Assembly (NCBI GenBank): GCA_024734555.1
Contig: JANPWX010000009.1
Coordinates: 2,175,728-2,239,727, forward strand
Origin: Trochalopteron elliotii
Taxonomy: Eukaryota; Chordata; Aves; Passeriformes; Leiothrichidae
Length of the DNA: 64,000 nt
Direction: 5' to 3'
Positions 10,993-24,602 of this stretch are shown here, in pieces. The notes under the pieces were generated by a model that saw nothing but the letters and a program-made list of their open reading frames with translations, searched no databases and had not been told where the DNA came from. Both the position numbers and the translations under genes were made by a program. Positions within the stretch are counted from its first letter, which is position 1, and every line of letters starts with the position of its first letter.

Positions 10993-13181
10993 GCCAAAAC
11001 TTTACATTTGGAAAGTCCTCTACATTCCTAGGAATCTCCAAAGAAATGGTATTTAAAGGCACCAGACTCAATTTTCCTAGGCTGTAACTGTACAAGAAAT
11101 ATACTAAGTATATAATTTAGGTGAATATTGCATTTTTACAATCTTATACCAACATCTATAAGAATTTGATAAAATTCTGTAGCTGTGGGCAGGAAGTTTT
11201 CTATGCATTGATTAAACCTTCTCACTCAATTATGATCATTTTATTGTACATATTTACTTCTGGTCAGATGCGTTTGTTCTCTGCAGTACATACCTTTTCC
11301 CAAGTATTTGGATCACTGAGGAAATATGTTCTGCAATTAGAGAAAAAAATACATGCTTCTTCATTTTAGCAGAATTACTAATGAAATAATGAAAGCAAGG
11401 TTTTTCTCTTAGTGGTATGAGCCAAAGAACCCAACCTAACAGATACTAAGTTACTTACAATATTTTACCTATGATTTTTTTGATGCTGTCTTGGTATTGA
11501 AATAGATTATTCTTTTTTGTATATCTTAAAAACCTTCTATTGCAATGCCTACTGAAAGCCTTGCTTGCAGTAAAAGAATATTCTTTTGTGATGAATTTTT
11601 GTTCCAAGCAAGAAACATACTATTTCTTCAAGGTAGCATTAAGGATCTTCAGATTACTTTTTAATTTAATATTCTTGGCAGTTGAATCTGATTAGAAACC
11701 AACTATCCTCTGAAGTTTCTCTATCTTCTCTGTCTCAAACAACTTGCTAATGTATCTCGTGATTTCTGTAATGTCAGATCTCTTCAGAAATGCTGGTGGT
11801 AGTGACAGTAAGAAGAAATTACAGTAATTTGCAAGAATATTTCTGGTTTAAGTTCTTTGGTGAAGAGGAATTATATTGATTTGTCTATGCTGCTTTCTGG
11901 AGATCTTTGGCATCCCGAGCAGGCTGCATTCCCCAGCTGACTGATTCTGATGAATAGCTTTCTGTGGATTGGGTGGTCTGTGGTGGAGCGGAGGAGCAGA
12001 CTCTAGCTCTAGTAATTGTCTTTTTTTTTGAAAAAAATACTGTCTCTTCACAACTGAAGCTGAATTTTTTTTACCCATTTCTTGGAAAAAATAGTATCCA
12101 TTGACAATTGTACACTTGAAAAAACTAAAAGTTTTGAAGGGTCTAATATTGAATGTCTGATAACTCTGGAACTTCACAAGATTTTAGAAGTGGACATGTG
12201 CAAAAGGGATCATTTTAAAAGCAGAGGTATCAAGAGAATCAACTCCCTCTAAAAACCAGTCTTTGTCAGAGCTAATGGAGAATAATGGTGATGGAGATGT
12301 TTCTTGATATGGAGAGTTCAGAAACAAAAGATGGGATCAGGAGCTGGTCATATAATAAGTTTTTGCTGATTGTGATAATTATTTATACAGAGCTAGTCCC
12401 ATTGGTTTTTTGTTAAGAGGCACATTACAATTTTTTTTTTTAAGAGACAGATTTAAGCACGCCAAAAAGTCTAAAATGTAATATGAGAGAAAGTTTAAAA
12501 AAAAAATCTGTTTAGTAGTTCATCCAGTTAACCTGCCAGGATGGATTTAATAGTAAGTCATTGGGAAATCACAGCAGCCTGTAGTCTTTAACAGGTGAGC
12601 AGTTAAAGCACTGCTCCTTGGCAGCTCTGGAGCTCTGTCCCATAATGATTATTTGAGATATTTTTTATATGTTGTGGCATTTGATTGGAGTAACTGAAAT
12701 GAATGAGCAGTAGCACCGATGTAGATTGAGTCAATGTTTTGAGAATTTGCAGAGAAGCAGCTGACTAGAAAATGGAGTTAATGATCTGAAACGAAATGAC
12801 CTACAGGAAGATTATCTTCTGCTTATTTAATGCTGGACTGATCTACCATCAATACAGAGACATTTATAGAATAACCAGAGTATGGAAGTAAGAGGCATTC
12901 TGTTTACATAATTTATAAATTTTAATTAAGTTGCCAAAATATTTTTAGTTCCAGGTCCAACAAGACAGAATCAGACTGCAATTACTGACTTTCTGATCAA
13001 TGGCAGCTGAGGTCACCAGAGAAACCACAAGTTATGACAAATCCTAACTTGGACCTAAAAGGAGATTATTGAAGTCATTAATTAAAGCTAAATATAAATA
13101 ATTGCATTTCAATGTAGACTGATATTTTCAAGCAATTTTTAGGATCTTTAAGAGAAGCTCTGTGTTGTAAGGTTCACCTGT

Positions 13182-14545
13182 TGTGACCCAAGTGCAAGAC
13201 CTGGCACCTGGCTTTGTTGAACCTCATGCCACTGGCCTCAGCCCACTGGTCCAGCCTGTCCAGATCCCTCTGCAGAGCCCTCCTGCCCTCCAGCAGATCA
13301 ACATTCCCAGTAAGCCTGGTGTCATGTACAAACTGAGGATGCTCTTGATGCCCTCCTCCAGAATATCAATAAAGATGTTTAACAGGACTGGCTCCAACAC
13401 TGAGTCCTGGGGAATCCCACTTGTGACACCAGCCACGAGCTCCATTCACTACCACTCTGGGCCCAGCCATCCAGCCAGTTTTTAACCCAGTGATTGGTGC
13501 AGGAACTCCTGTCCAAGCCAGGAGCAGCCAGTATCTCCTGGAGAATGCTGTGGGAAATGGTGTCAAAGTCCAGGCAGACAACAAGCACAGACATCCTCAT
13601 CCACTAAGCAGGGCATGTTGCCATGGAAGGAGACCAAATTGGTCAAGCAAGACCTGCCTTTTACAAAGCCACAGTGGCTGGGTCTAATCCCCTGGCTGTC
13701 CTGTACGTGCCTTATGGCATGTACAGGCACTCAAGATGACCTGGTCCATGACCTGCCCTGGAGCCAAGTTTAGGCTGACAAGCCTGTAGGTCCCTGCATT
13801 CTCCTTTTGATCCATCTTGTAGATGGGTGTCACATTTGCCAACTTCCAGCCATCTGGGGCCTCATTGGTAAAGCAGGACTGGTGATAAATGATGAAAAGT
13901 GACTTGATGAGCACTTCTGCTGACACTTCCAGTATCTTCGAATGGGTCCCATCCAGCCCATAGACTTGGGTCTGTCTAAGGGGTGTAGCAGGCCACTTGC
14001 AAATTCCCCTTGATATATAGTGGCTTCATTCTGCTCCCTGTCCCTGTCTTGCAGCTCAGGAGTCTGAGTACCCTGAGAACCACAGATCTTTCTATTGAAC
14101 ACTGAGGCAAAGACATTAAGTGTGTCAGCCTTTTCCTCATACTGTGTGGCTATATTTCGCCCCACATCCACTAAAAGATGGAGTTTCTCCTTAAGAAGCA
14201 TTTTTGTTGTCTTTTATAGCTGTAGCCAGATTAAGTTCTAGTTGGGTTTGGGCCCTTCTAATTTTCTGGCTGCATGACCTCACAGGATACCTGTAGTGAT
14301 CTGGAGTTCTCTGCCCCTTCTTCTAAGGATTATAAACTTTTCATTTTCTCCTGAATGCCACCCAAAGCTCTCTGTTCTTTCCTGACAGCTTATTTTTGAC
14401 ATGTGGGGATGGCCTCCTCCTGCACCTTTAAGATGTTTTATTTTTGAAGAATGTCCAGCCTTCCTGAATTCCTTTGCCCTTCACAGCTGCCTTCCAAGGG
14501 ACTCTGTCAACCAGTCTCCTAAACAGAACTTTGTAGGATAAAGTC
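13182..14545 (-). mobile_element. CR1 LINE, internal fragment of ORF2 (reverse transcriptase), decayed
   Basis: On the minus strand this matches the avian CR1 ORF2 region from the endonuclease/RT linker through most of the reverse-transcriptase fingers and palm. Translated pieces include LDFDTISHSIL (about 13,535-13,567), WVKNWLDGWAQ, VTSGIPQDSVLEPVLLNIFI (about 13,361-13,420) and, towards the element's 5' side, LASVTPIYK-like and NREKICGSQG-like blocks in different frames. The pieces fall in several frames, so frameshifts are present. Motif A normally reads LDFSKAFD; here the SKAF residues are missing. The FADD catalytic motif is altered (bases read as FVHD) and lies next to a 4-base deletion that shifts the frame. 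The element is therefore dead. Both ends are missing: the C-terminal ORF2 and 3' UTR that normally anchor a CR1 insertion are absent at 13,182, and ORF1 and the endonuclease are absent beyond 14,545. Confidence 0.9.
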
Positions 14546-17500
14546 TCATCACTTATGTTCCAGTAAGATTGAATCAAAAAGTGGAAGACACTAAGAGGCA
14601 AGCTAGGGACAGAACAGGAAAGCCAAGAGGGAAGAGGATACTAACAGATATTGACTTAACCTGATAAAAGGAAATTTGGGAAAGAGGTTATAAACACAGT
14701 CTCTTTAACCACCTCCTAGAAGTGCACACCCAAAAAAAAGAGAAAATATCCTTATTGTGAACACAAACCTCAGGGTTATAAATGGATCATGAAAATGCAG
14801 GCTTCAGATTAGGAAAAAAATATTCTAGTCATCAGAGCAATGGACTTTGGAACAGTAAGCAAAAAGATGTTAAAAAAAAATTAGGATAGAGCTTGTCCAG
14901 TTAATGCAGTTAATGGAAAGGAATGGGAGAGGACTGCATGCTGAGACCTTTCTGTCTTCTGTTCCCCTACTTTATACACCCCTCCTATTCCACATAGTAA
15001 AGGGCTATGGACTGCTTTGCGTGTTCCAGAGTTTGCTGTCAGGAACCAGATGCTCATAGGTATTCAGTAAAAAATTAAGAGACTTCAGTTGTGAGAGGGA
15101 AGAAAAATCCTGGGGGGGTTGCCACAAGCCATCAGTGTGTTACAGCCCTGAAAAACACCCACAGAGGTGTAAGAGCTTCCAGTCCATTTCAGGGTAGTGT
15201 TACTGATTTGGGCTTCAGCTCGCTTCCTCCATGCTGCTGGAAGCCCACCCAGGAGTTACTGCTTTGAGACAGTACAGGGAGCTGGTATGTCCGGCTAGCA
15301 AACATTTTATTAGCCACTTCCAGCTGATACTCAGTGATTGTGCAATGGCTTTTTATTTGCTTTGTCCCAGTGTGCCCATTTATAGGAGCACACCAGCCCC
15401 AGAACTGGGAGGCAGCGACATCCAACCTACCTGGTGGGTGAGAGAGGCGCTGGTGCCGAGCGCTCCCCTCCCAGTGGCTCACGCCAGGGCAAAGCGGCAC
15501 TTTGGGACAAATTCCATTCTCTGCGACTCTTGGCAGCAATGAGCTCCCTGAATCAGTCACAGGCACCTGCGGGCTGACCCAGCTCCTGCAAGCTGAAGAG
15601 GTCCAGGTTATTTTTAGGCTTCTCCTGCAGGACTGGTGCAGCATGGCAGCAGTGACGCTGTGGGCTCCCAGCTCTCCCACGGAACGTGTGGCTGTTTGCG
15701 GGGATGCTCTCGCCGTGCCTGCCGGCTCTCGGCACCACCCCACCCCGAGCTTGTCCTCACAGCTTCACAGCTTCAGCGCGTACCAAAAGGGCTCGCTTGA
15801 ACTGCCCCTGCTGTGTTTATGGATGTGCCTTTGCCTTGAAGCAAACCAGAAGCATTCCCGCAGCCGAGCTCAGCTGCGGAGAGATTAAGGCTGTTCTTCA
15901 TTAACACCTTGAAGTGTTGTTTGCAGTTTCCAGCTCACACCGTCTGCCATTCCGTAGCCACAGCAATGAGCACTGTTTGGCTTGAATGTAGATGAAGTGT
16001 TCTAGCAAGTATGTCAAGAGTTGGCTCATGATCAAGTTTCAGTCATGTAAATGTGTAGGCATACCCCCAAACAAACTTAAATTTTTCTCTCCATCATGGC
16101 AAGGCAGAGGAGGAGAACTGCATCAGCCAGCAAAGCTGGAAAGACAGTATATTTGGATGTTTCTTGTCAGGCAAATGCCAAATATTTAAAAATTGTGCCT
16201 TCCAAGATTATGAGACTGGCTTTAAAATACTGCAATCTTAAAATAAAGGCCCTAGAAATCCCTTTTATCTTCTGCTTTTCTCAGATTCTTCTGAGCCTAC
16301 CAGCACCTAAAAATCACATTTTTCATCTTTTCATCTGTGACCATAGAAAAATGAAATAAAATATGAAAAGTCATATTCATGCATGAACAACTCTCTTCAG
16401 AAGAAGAAGCTTTACAGAAAAACATCACATTGTGGAGGTCATGAGACAGTCTCTGGAGCTGGTAACACTGGATTTGATAAGGCTAGGGACTGAACTGGCC
16501 AAAGTTCGCACAGCTGTAAGAATGATATAGTTCAGATTACAGAATTCTTGCTGACAGAAGATACATATGGAGTGAAAAACACCAAGTATAGATTACCTGA
16601 AAGGAAGGGAAGAAAGTAAAAAGGTCAGAGGGGGCTACAGTTGTTGTCTTGTGCAGTGCAGTTACAAGCATTTTCAATCACACACCAGGGAAACTGCTTC
16701 AAGGCTGTGAAATTCTTCCTTCAGCCCAGAAGTCACCCACTCCCATAAAAAGTTTCTTGATGCCAGCCTGTATTTTGGAGGATTGGCAACTGGATTATCA
16801 CTTGGTACCCTAATCAGGTCTTACCTACAGAATGCAGTGTGCCACTGAACTGTTCATTTCTAACTGATATCACATACACCACCATATTCAGTGCAGAAAT
16901 GCTTTGAAAGTTCTTCAGATTTTTAAATCGTGTTACATAGGATTTTTTCCAATGGTTTTAAATTGGTTTAAATTATACATTTCTTGTATTTAAAGTATAC
17001 ACTACTTTTTAAGAACAGTTTCATGTGGTTCTTAAACCAGATTCTTGTTAATTTTAAAATACTCTTCTAAATAAATTCTCTAAATGTTTAGAGACTTTGT
17101 TATCCATTGTAATTAAGTATAGTTTAAATTTAGCACATTTTAACTTCCCTTTAGCCTTATATCCCCAATAACTTTGTCATATCAAGACTCTTAGATATAT
17201 TCTAATACTTAATATTTGCCTTTTAATTGTTTTTAAATGAAGTATGAGAACCTTTTTGTATACAGATGCAGAAATAACATAGCAGTTCAAATATTGAACT
17301 TTTACTGTATCTTTTTCCCCCAAGACTTCTTAGGTTAAGTCACAGAAAACACCTCATAACTTTCAAATTTCCTACTGCCTCTTCATATAAGACAGCACAA
17401 TCTATATAAAACATCATATGATGTTCCAAATGTTATTATTATCTTGATAGAGGTTTCTCTAACATCAGGGACAAGGGCTTCATAATTTAATTCAAGTATT

Positions 17501-20500
17501 GCAATGATCAGCATTCCCTTAGTGTAAAGCTTAAGACATCTGACCTCAAGGAACAAACACACTGAAGTATGTCATTATAAGTAATCTAGTCTTTACCCAC
17601 AAACTTTCACTGAAATTTAAAGTCAGTTAAATTGTGTAGGTCTTAGCTGCTTGCTAAAATGAGGAAGTTTTGCACTTTATTAATCTCTATTTGATAACTG
17701 CAGTCTTAATTACACTGAGTGTTACTAATTTTCCCCCTGTCAGCCAACACACGAACATTGCGCTATTTAAATACAGACTCCTGTTTCTCCTTTTGAAAAG
17801 AAGGCGTGGGACTCATCTCACTTTATTCTTGCAGTACATTTACACTGCAAAGCTGACTGCTCTGTCTCTGTAGCACAGAGTGCGAGTCAGACACCCACAC
17901 ACTTCTCGTGGCTGCTCCTGCCACTTGTGTTAGGCACTTAGGCAAGCATGGCACAAATTCTCCTGCCATCACTGACTGGCTCCAGATAACTCTGATTGGA
18001 TACTGACATTTATCACAGGTCTGCTTGCCATGGATTGCAAGGAGAACAATGATGATCTTTAAGACAGGTGTCACCATGACACATCTTTCCATGTCAACAA
18101 GGGATCAGCTCTTCTGGTCCTGAGCAAGCTGCTGCATGGACTTTCAGTTATGCTTCTGATTGAACAGTTTGTGTCTCTTTCCCTGTCACTGTTAGCAAAA
18201 TCTCGACTCTCAGAAATCCTAGCCCTTTTGACAAAAAGAAAAAAGTAGTTTTGATAACTGTATGTCTGAAATTCTTGATAAAATCTACTAAATCTCTATG
18301 ATTTATAATCCTTAGAGCTGTTCTCAGTAAGGGGCAGACATCTGCTTTGTCTCAACTTCAGGACTTTTGATTTCCTGTAAAAAGCAGGTTTTTTGTGGGA
18401 TTTCCTCTCTGCCTTGGCAGTCAGACAGGAAGCTGTACATCATGAGCAGTCAGGCTGGCTCACCTGTCCTTTATCCTATTTCCTTCTTTTCCACTGGAGA
18501 AAGCTGGGAGTATTTGTGTGTACTCTTTATGCTGCTGTCTCTCTGTCATCACATATTTTTCAGAGGAAGTCAGTCTGACTTTTCTTTCACTGGAAATCCA
18601 GTGGGATATATCCCTAAATATCAAATCAAATTTTGTGTTAATTGAAGGTGGTCTTTGTATTGTATTTCGACTTCTGCTGGCCTCCAGCTCCTCCAGTCCA
18701 GAAGGAACTGGGGACTCTGTTTCCACCTTGGGGAGCAAGTTATTTCACTCTTCTGAGTAACACAGATGGCACAAACAAAATATATCATAGAGTGAAAAGT
18801 AGAAAAGGTCTGCTAATAATCCAAATTAGGTTAAGAAGAGTGATCTGTGCCTCCTGTATTTGTGGAATTGGCTTGTATTTCTATAAAGCTTAATATAAAT
18901 GGTAACCTTTTCTTTGCAAAGCTCAATATGACAGGTCCTGTTCGTCTTAGCAGTCTTGTTCAGTGTGTTTCTGATCAAGATACCTTTTGCAAGATAAACA
19001 ATAAACAATCATTTTGTGGTCTAGAGTTTTGTGAAGTTGTGCAATTAATTTGTTTTTAAACTGTAGTGGTATGTGTTTGATGTTTTCTGAGTGGAACATT
19101 TCATTGAACAAAGCTCAGTTTTAAAAAGCTGTGAAACAATTCCATTAGTCTAAACTGAACAATATTTCAGTAAAGCACATACTTCATAAAAGTAGCCATA
19201 TAGATGTGAAATCAATTGTTAGCAAGACTGTGTTATCATTTGAAATCTTCTGTCCATAATGGTTCTATTTTCAAAGTCTGTATAGTTCTTCTTAAAATAT
19301 ATTTGCTAGTATTAGCAGCTTTATTTGAACAACACTGTATGGCAAAATATTTCAGTTGTTACTATTCTTGTGTGCTAGGGAAACTGGGCTGGAATAAATT
19401 ATTGTTAGGTGAGTGCATAAATTATTTGGAAACCATATGCAGAGAGTAGTTCTCAATGATGCATCATTTAGTAGGGTCCTTCAAGTGTTTTTTCCTTGTT
19501 CCAGTAATATTCAGTATTCTCACTGATGGCTTGGATGAAAGGCTAGAATGTACACTTAATACTTACCACTTAAATTCATAAATCAAAACAAGCATATTGG
19601 AAGCAAGGCTGTGGAAAATGACAAAGTAAAGGTAAAATATGCTGATGTTTAAAAATAGGTTAGACAAACATCAGCAGGTATCTCATTGGTCAGGCATGAG
19701 CAAAGAGATCTCTCCTATCACCTGCTACTTCTATTCCTTTAGTGATTTCCTTTTTTGTGATAATTGCAAGAATAATAATTATACATAAAAGGAGTTTTTT
19801 GTGTAGCTCCAGAAAATTGCAGGATACGTAACCAAAAACTTAGCATTGGTTCCAGAATTTATTGCACAACTTTTGTATTTACCTTAGATTGAAGAAATTA
19901 TACTTCTTATTATTTTGCCCATTTCAGTACTGATTAAAAATTACTAGGGTCTGATGGCTTTGTGAATGGTCTTTGTGAAATAAAAATGTAAACATAGTCA
20001 AATGTTTGTGGTAGGATATAATGCATTCATACTCATAAGAAATTTTGGTCTTCAACGTACTCAAAGTCCATGGAAAAAGATGGACACCTTGAGGTTACCT
20101 AGGGAGTGGGGTAATCACCCTCCACAGGTATCTCTGGTCCTCCTACATATTCTGCAGCAGATATATGTTGGAGGTTTATTCATATTCTTTCCTATCTTAG
20201 TCTCTGATACTAAAAGTCTGATTTTCTTTGAACTTCACTGAGGACTATCTGGAAAAATTATAATTGGAAGAAAATCAGAATAGATAATGTAGAGGCCTGT
20301 TTTGACTCTTGGTTCTGTGAGGGCCATTCAGTGAGTCATTTATGAAGGTTTTATACTTGTTATCAGTATGTGATGGACATGACCAATATGTGTTAGAGAT
20401 AGTTCTACAACAAACTCATAAAAGCCACTTATTAACCTGTTGAATTCTTGCTCGTTGTTTGTTAATCCTCTAGATTGTTTACTCTGTATCTTGCGTACAG

Positions 20501-20866
20501 TGTGTGAGAGAGACAATACAGGACTTTAATCCAGAAAATCTGCTATACAAAATTAATTTTTACAGGGATAATATTATATTGACATTTTTAAAGTACTAAG
20601 CCACTGCACATTTATTTTTTAAATAATGGAATGTTTAATCCTTGATAATGTTTTAGGAATCATACAGTATAAGGCCTTTCTCCCTCACAAGCATCGTGTG
20701 GCTAACAGAGAGACTGTAAAATTTATCCCAAATCTTTTCTTAATGAAGCATTTGCTATTGCATGGCTAAAAAAAAAAGAAAGAAGTCTCATTTATAGCAC
20801 TTTTTAAAAATTGGAATTAAACTCCAGCAACCAGTGATGACTAGTTATTGTTCCTTTTGTCAACAG
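14546..20866. other. Non-coding stretch with one GC-richer patch, no gene recognised
   Basis: Apart from the GC-richer patch at about 15.41-15.88 kb (listed separately), the region is AT-rich with short uninformative frames. A particularly AT-rich block spans roughly 16.9-17.5 kb. No CR1 tail, LTR or tRNA-like sequence was recognised. Confidence 0.5.
15410..15880. other. Weakly CpG-enriched GC-rich patch
   Basis: About twenty CpG dinucleotides lie in roughly 470 bases, against near absence in the flanks. Overlapping open frames on both strands (184 codons minus at 15,189-15,743 and 128 codons plus at 15,502-15,888) reflect the low stop density of GC-rich DNA, and neither has a recognisable domain. 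It could be a minor promoter, an enhancer or a decayed exon; nothing decides between these. Confidence 0.35.
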
Positions 20867-21121
20867 GCAAGATGAAGGAAGTTCTGGCAGCTTACCATGT
20901 CCCGGGCCCTGCAGAGCTAAGTGAGAAGTGCGCCCACGTTCTAGCACGCATCACATCCCATCGGCCTTGGGTCTGGAGTGCCAGCAGGATCCCAGCGCTG
21001 CGCTCGGACACGGCTCTGAGCACCTCAGTGCCCCGCTTTTGACAGAACCCAGGGATGGCAATATTACACACCAGTATTACCTGTCTGGGGCAGGTTTAAT
21101 TTTATAAATTAAAACAATAAA
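20867..21121 (+). other. Candidate terminal exon with small ORF and poly(A) signal (speculative)
   Basis: A pyrimidine-rich run and CAACAG form an acceptable 3' splice site (AG at 20,865-20,866). Immediately after it an ATG (20,872) opens a 56-codon frame ending in TGA (21,040-21,042), and a canonical AATAAA follows at 21,116-21,121. The frame is locally CpG-rich (about eleven CpG in 170 bases), which stands out from the AT-rich flanks. The encoded peptide (begins MKEVLAAYHVPGPAELSEK) resembles no family I know. The order acceptor, open frame, stop, AATAAA fits a last exon of a coding or long non-coding transcript, but each signal is common by chance. Confidence 0.2.
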
Positions 21122-24100
21122 CTCTATGAGTTTCTAGACCATATTTGTGCTGTTGAGGATGATCTGCTCAGATGAACAGTTTTGCATCCATCGAAGAGAC
21201 AGGTTCTTCTGCTGGACCAGAAGATGACAGTGGACTGTATATTGTAACTAGTATCATTTGTAGCATCTCCTAGTGCAAATAATTGAGGAACAGATTGCAA
21301 GAAAATCCCGTAGGGAATAAGACATGCTATGTTTTGATCTGCAGATTTTTTAAGAAGTTCTGTTTTTTTAAAGATAACCACTTTTAGATAACGCTATGTG
21401 TGCAGTCTATGTGCAGCTCTTCACTGTGGCTATCTGTATTCCAGAGATGATGAATTCCTTGTAAGACACCTCAACCTTTTAAAATTTGTGATTAATCCTT
21501 ACATTATGAGATTATAATGAGAAACTAGAAGGGAAAACTTCTAGGGCTTTTATTTGACTGAATGTCTCCAATTACTTCCTGTTAAAGTCCTAAAAGGAGA
21601 AGAAAAAGGCAGGAAGCAGGAATTAAATACAAAACTCCCCAAGTTGCATTTCTTTTTTTGGCATATGCACCTATCTAAATATGTGTTTGATCTAATATCC
21701 AAGGAGAGAGAAACAGCTAAAAGTTAGCTGAGCCATCACAAAAGGTCTGTGTTTTTGGGCAGTATTTGCTAATTTTGTCTCTTGAATAGCTATAGAAAAG
21801 AAGGAATATGTATATGCCCCACCATATGTGAAAAGGACATCCTTGCCATTCCTTTATTTATTTTTGCTCTTTCAAAAATTAAAGTGTCAGTTATTTGGAA
21901 TGCTGTAGTCTGTGGTCTCTTTACGTTAATTTAGTGAGAGCTTTTCAGCAAAATCATTCCCATTACAGTGTAACTGCATGGTGACCACAGCTTTGGGCCT
22001 GTATAATAAAGATCTCAATTCAAAATTTTTTTCTCATCATTTTCTCTATTTTTATGTTGTATCTGCAAGTCTTTAATTGGAGTCCTGCTCATTGCTGTGC
22101 TTAGAAGATTTGCCAAAATTTTTAGGAAGGAAGGTATTTGTATGGTTGAGCCTTGTTCTCCTTTGTGTTATTATTTACAACAGATTAGAGGTCAGATGCA
22201 AAATGTTAACAAATCAAAAGAGATGCTTGAATTCAATTTGCACATGAGCCCCCAGGACAATAAGGAGATCAGACTCTTTGCATCCCATATTTAAGGCCAT
22301 GCTCAAGTATTTGGCATCTGGTCTCTATTAATTAGTAATCCTGCAAAGGTATTGGAGGAAAAAGCTGCAGAAAAGTTGAGTCTAAGCTGGCTTTGATTTG
22401 CTGTGTGTTGTGTATTGTGCTGAACACACAGCTGTGCTGTACAGCAGAGTTCAAAAGCCAATCAGATTCTTTTTACTTCTTCCTTCTTATTTTCTTCTCC
22501 AAAGATAAAATTTTAAATTATAAAAGTGTTCTCCATGAAGCAATTAAGTTTGTATGAGCAAAAACCGCTCATGGCATTTCAAAAATTAATGTGGTCCTGA
22601 CAAGGCTGTAATGCTGTATTATAGCAGGGATTTGTCCCACTATGGTCAGCTCATAGCAAATACCTGAATTCATATCAACAGAACACCTCTGACCTTTGAA
22701 ATCTTTTAGTTGGGCATCACTATTATCCTGCATCTGATGTAATTGCATATGGATGGTGGAGTGCTCACTGCAGTGACGGCCATACCAGTGCATCTAAACA
22801 CAAATAGGGGCAGGCAGCAACATCTCAGAGCAGTTCCCTGATCAATTTCACCTAATCTAAGGCTGAGCTCCTGCTCACCTTCTGTCCTGCTCACACCTTC
22901 CCACGACCTCCCTCAAAGAGCTGCACACCTAAGAGGCTTCCTGGTGTGACTGAAAACATCCTTGTGTAAGAGTTTAGCTCATGTGCCAGCTCTGACAGCA
23001 GGGAGAGGGTGAGAAGGAACACCGTTTTATCAGCAGTTCACTTTTAGGTTGGCTTACACTGATAGAGAACCCATGTCCTCAGGTGCCTCTGTGAATTAAC
23101 TGATCTTATTACCTAAACTTTCTATTTCAGGACATTGCTTCCCTATGGCTAAGAAGTGTTCCTTGATTCAGTAACACAACAAAGAAAATAAAGCACTGGA
23201 ACTTAACTAAATCCTTAGAAAATAATATTAATGGCATCTTTAAAACTATTTGTGCAGTGGCAGTATTTGTGGTACCAGAAAAATACAATGCCACAAAAGG
23301 AATACATTCTTGCCATTCAAATTACTCTGAATATCAAAATGTTTTCAGCAAAACAAAAGTGAAAGCTGTGGACTGTAACAGAACGAGGGCAGCACAAGCC
23401 TGCTGTGCTAGCAGACCCCTAGCTATTAATGAGATTTGTGCTCAGTATGTGGACAGCTGGACCCACCAAAACTGTACATGCTTGAGCTTGACCATGGCAC
23501 CATTTGAATATGAATGACCACAATGGATTGCCCCAAGAGCAGGGCCTGATTTTGGAGAAATGGCTTTTTGTCTGTACCGGAGGCTGCTGAAGTTTGACCG
23601 TTCTGTTGGGTGAACTTTTCTGATGAGATGGGTGACTGTTGCCCATCTGTTGCAGGAGTGATTTAAAAACAAAACACAACAAAACAGGCAAACATCTTGG
23701 CACCCCAGTAAGGGCAAAGGTTGAAGCTTTTTGTTCTTTGGATGAATCCCCCTTTGAGATGCCTCTCCGTGCTTTCCCTTGGGATCTGGACAAGCCCTTC
23801 TTTGTGAAGGGACATGAATATGGAGAGACCTGCAGAGCACCCGTCTCTTCAGTCTGCTTCAAAGGAAAGTTTCAAAAGTGATTATTTTCTGCCAACTTTA
23901 AACGCCTGAATGGGGGCAGTGCTGACTTTACAAACAGTATTAGCTGATTGTGATGACTTGGAGCAATTCAATATTTGCTCAATTAGATACTAAATGTGCA
24001 CTCTGCAGCTTAGCGGGCAAGAGTGTTGGTTTTGCTGACTGAATGTAATGTGTGAATATGGACTTCACATTCAAATAAGATGGTCTTAAGTAATTTCCTT

Positions 24101-24602
24101 AGCAGACAGTAATCCATTCAAAGAATAAAAACATCTGTGCAGGGCCCAGACCGAAATAAATTGTACTTTTAGAGACAGGTCTTTTGTCCAGCATTGTCTG
24201 GGCACTAGACACGTAAGAAACACTTGACTCTCAAGGTCACAGTGGGGCTTCGATGACATGTCTCTGCTACAGCTGAGCACACCAAATCTTACCTGTGACT
24301 GCAGTTCTGTTCCTGCTGCCAGTCTGCGCTGCTGTGATAGCACAGGCTTTTACAAACATCAGCTTGCTTTAGATTGCTTACAGTTACATTCCCTTGGGTT
24401 TGAACTGTGTGTGTGTATATGCCACTGTTGATTCATCCTATACATACACAGAAAACCCCACCAGTAGTCATCAAATGGTTATATTTTTTAGCTGTTAATC
24501 AAAAAAAGCCCAAGTTTTCTAGAAATTATGATCATATTTCGTAAGCAATTATGTACCTTACTTTTAAAATACTCTGTTGCAAGAGATTCCTCTAGGAATC
24601 TA
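21122..24602. other. Non-coding stretch, no gene recognised
   Basis: There is no supported coding region or mobile element. Overlapping minus-strand frames of 147 and 132 codons near 23.42-23.86 kb have no recognisable motif. A short GT run lies at about 24,406-24,416. A 7-base inverted repeat (GATTCCT / AGGAATC, 24,585-24,600) sits at the 5' junction of the following CR1. Confidence 0.5.

Larger units (their letters stand above)
9061..13181. other. AT-rich non-coding stretch, no gene recognised
   Basis: No coding exon, RNA gene or element is recognised between the ancient CR1 and the CR1 ORF2 fragment. The composition is strongly AT-rich with several homopolymer tracts, and open frames reach at most about 109 codons with no recognisable motif. 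Confidence 0.55.

Noticed and set aside
13184..14201. Several separate small genes on both strands
   Set aside because: All are fragments or antisense shadows of one frameshifted CR1 ORF2 copy.
15189..15743. Minus-strand frame of 184 codons
   Set aside because: It lies in a GC-richer patch with competing frames on both strands; no protein family resemblance was seen.
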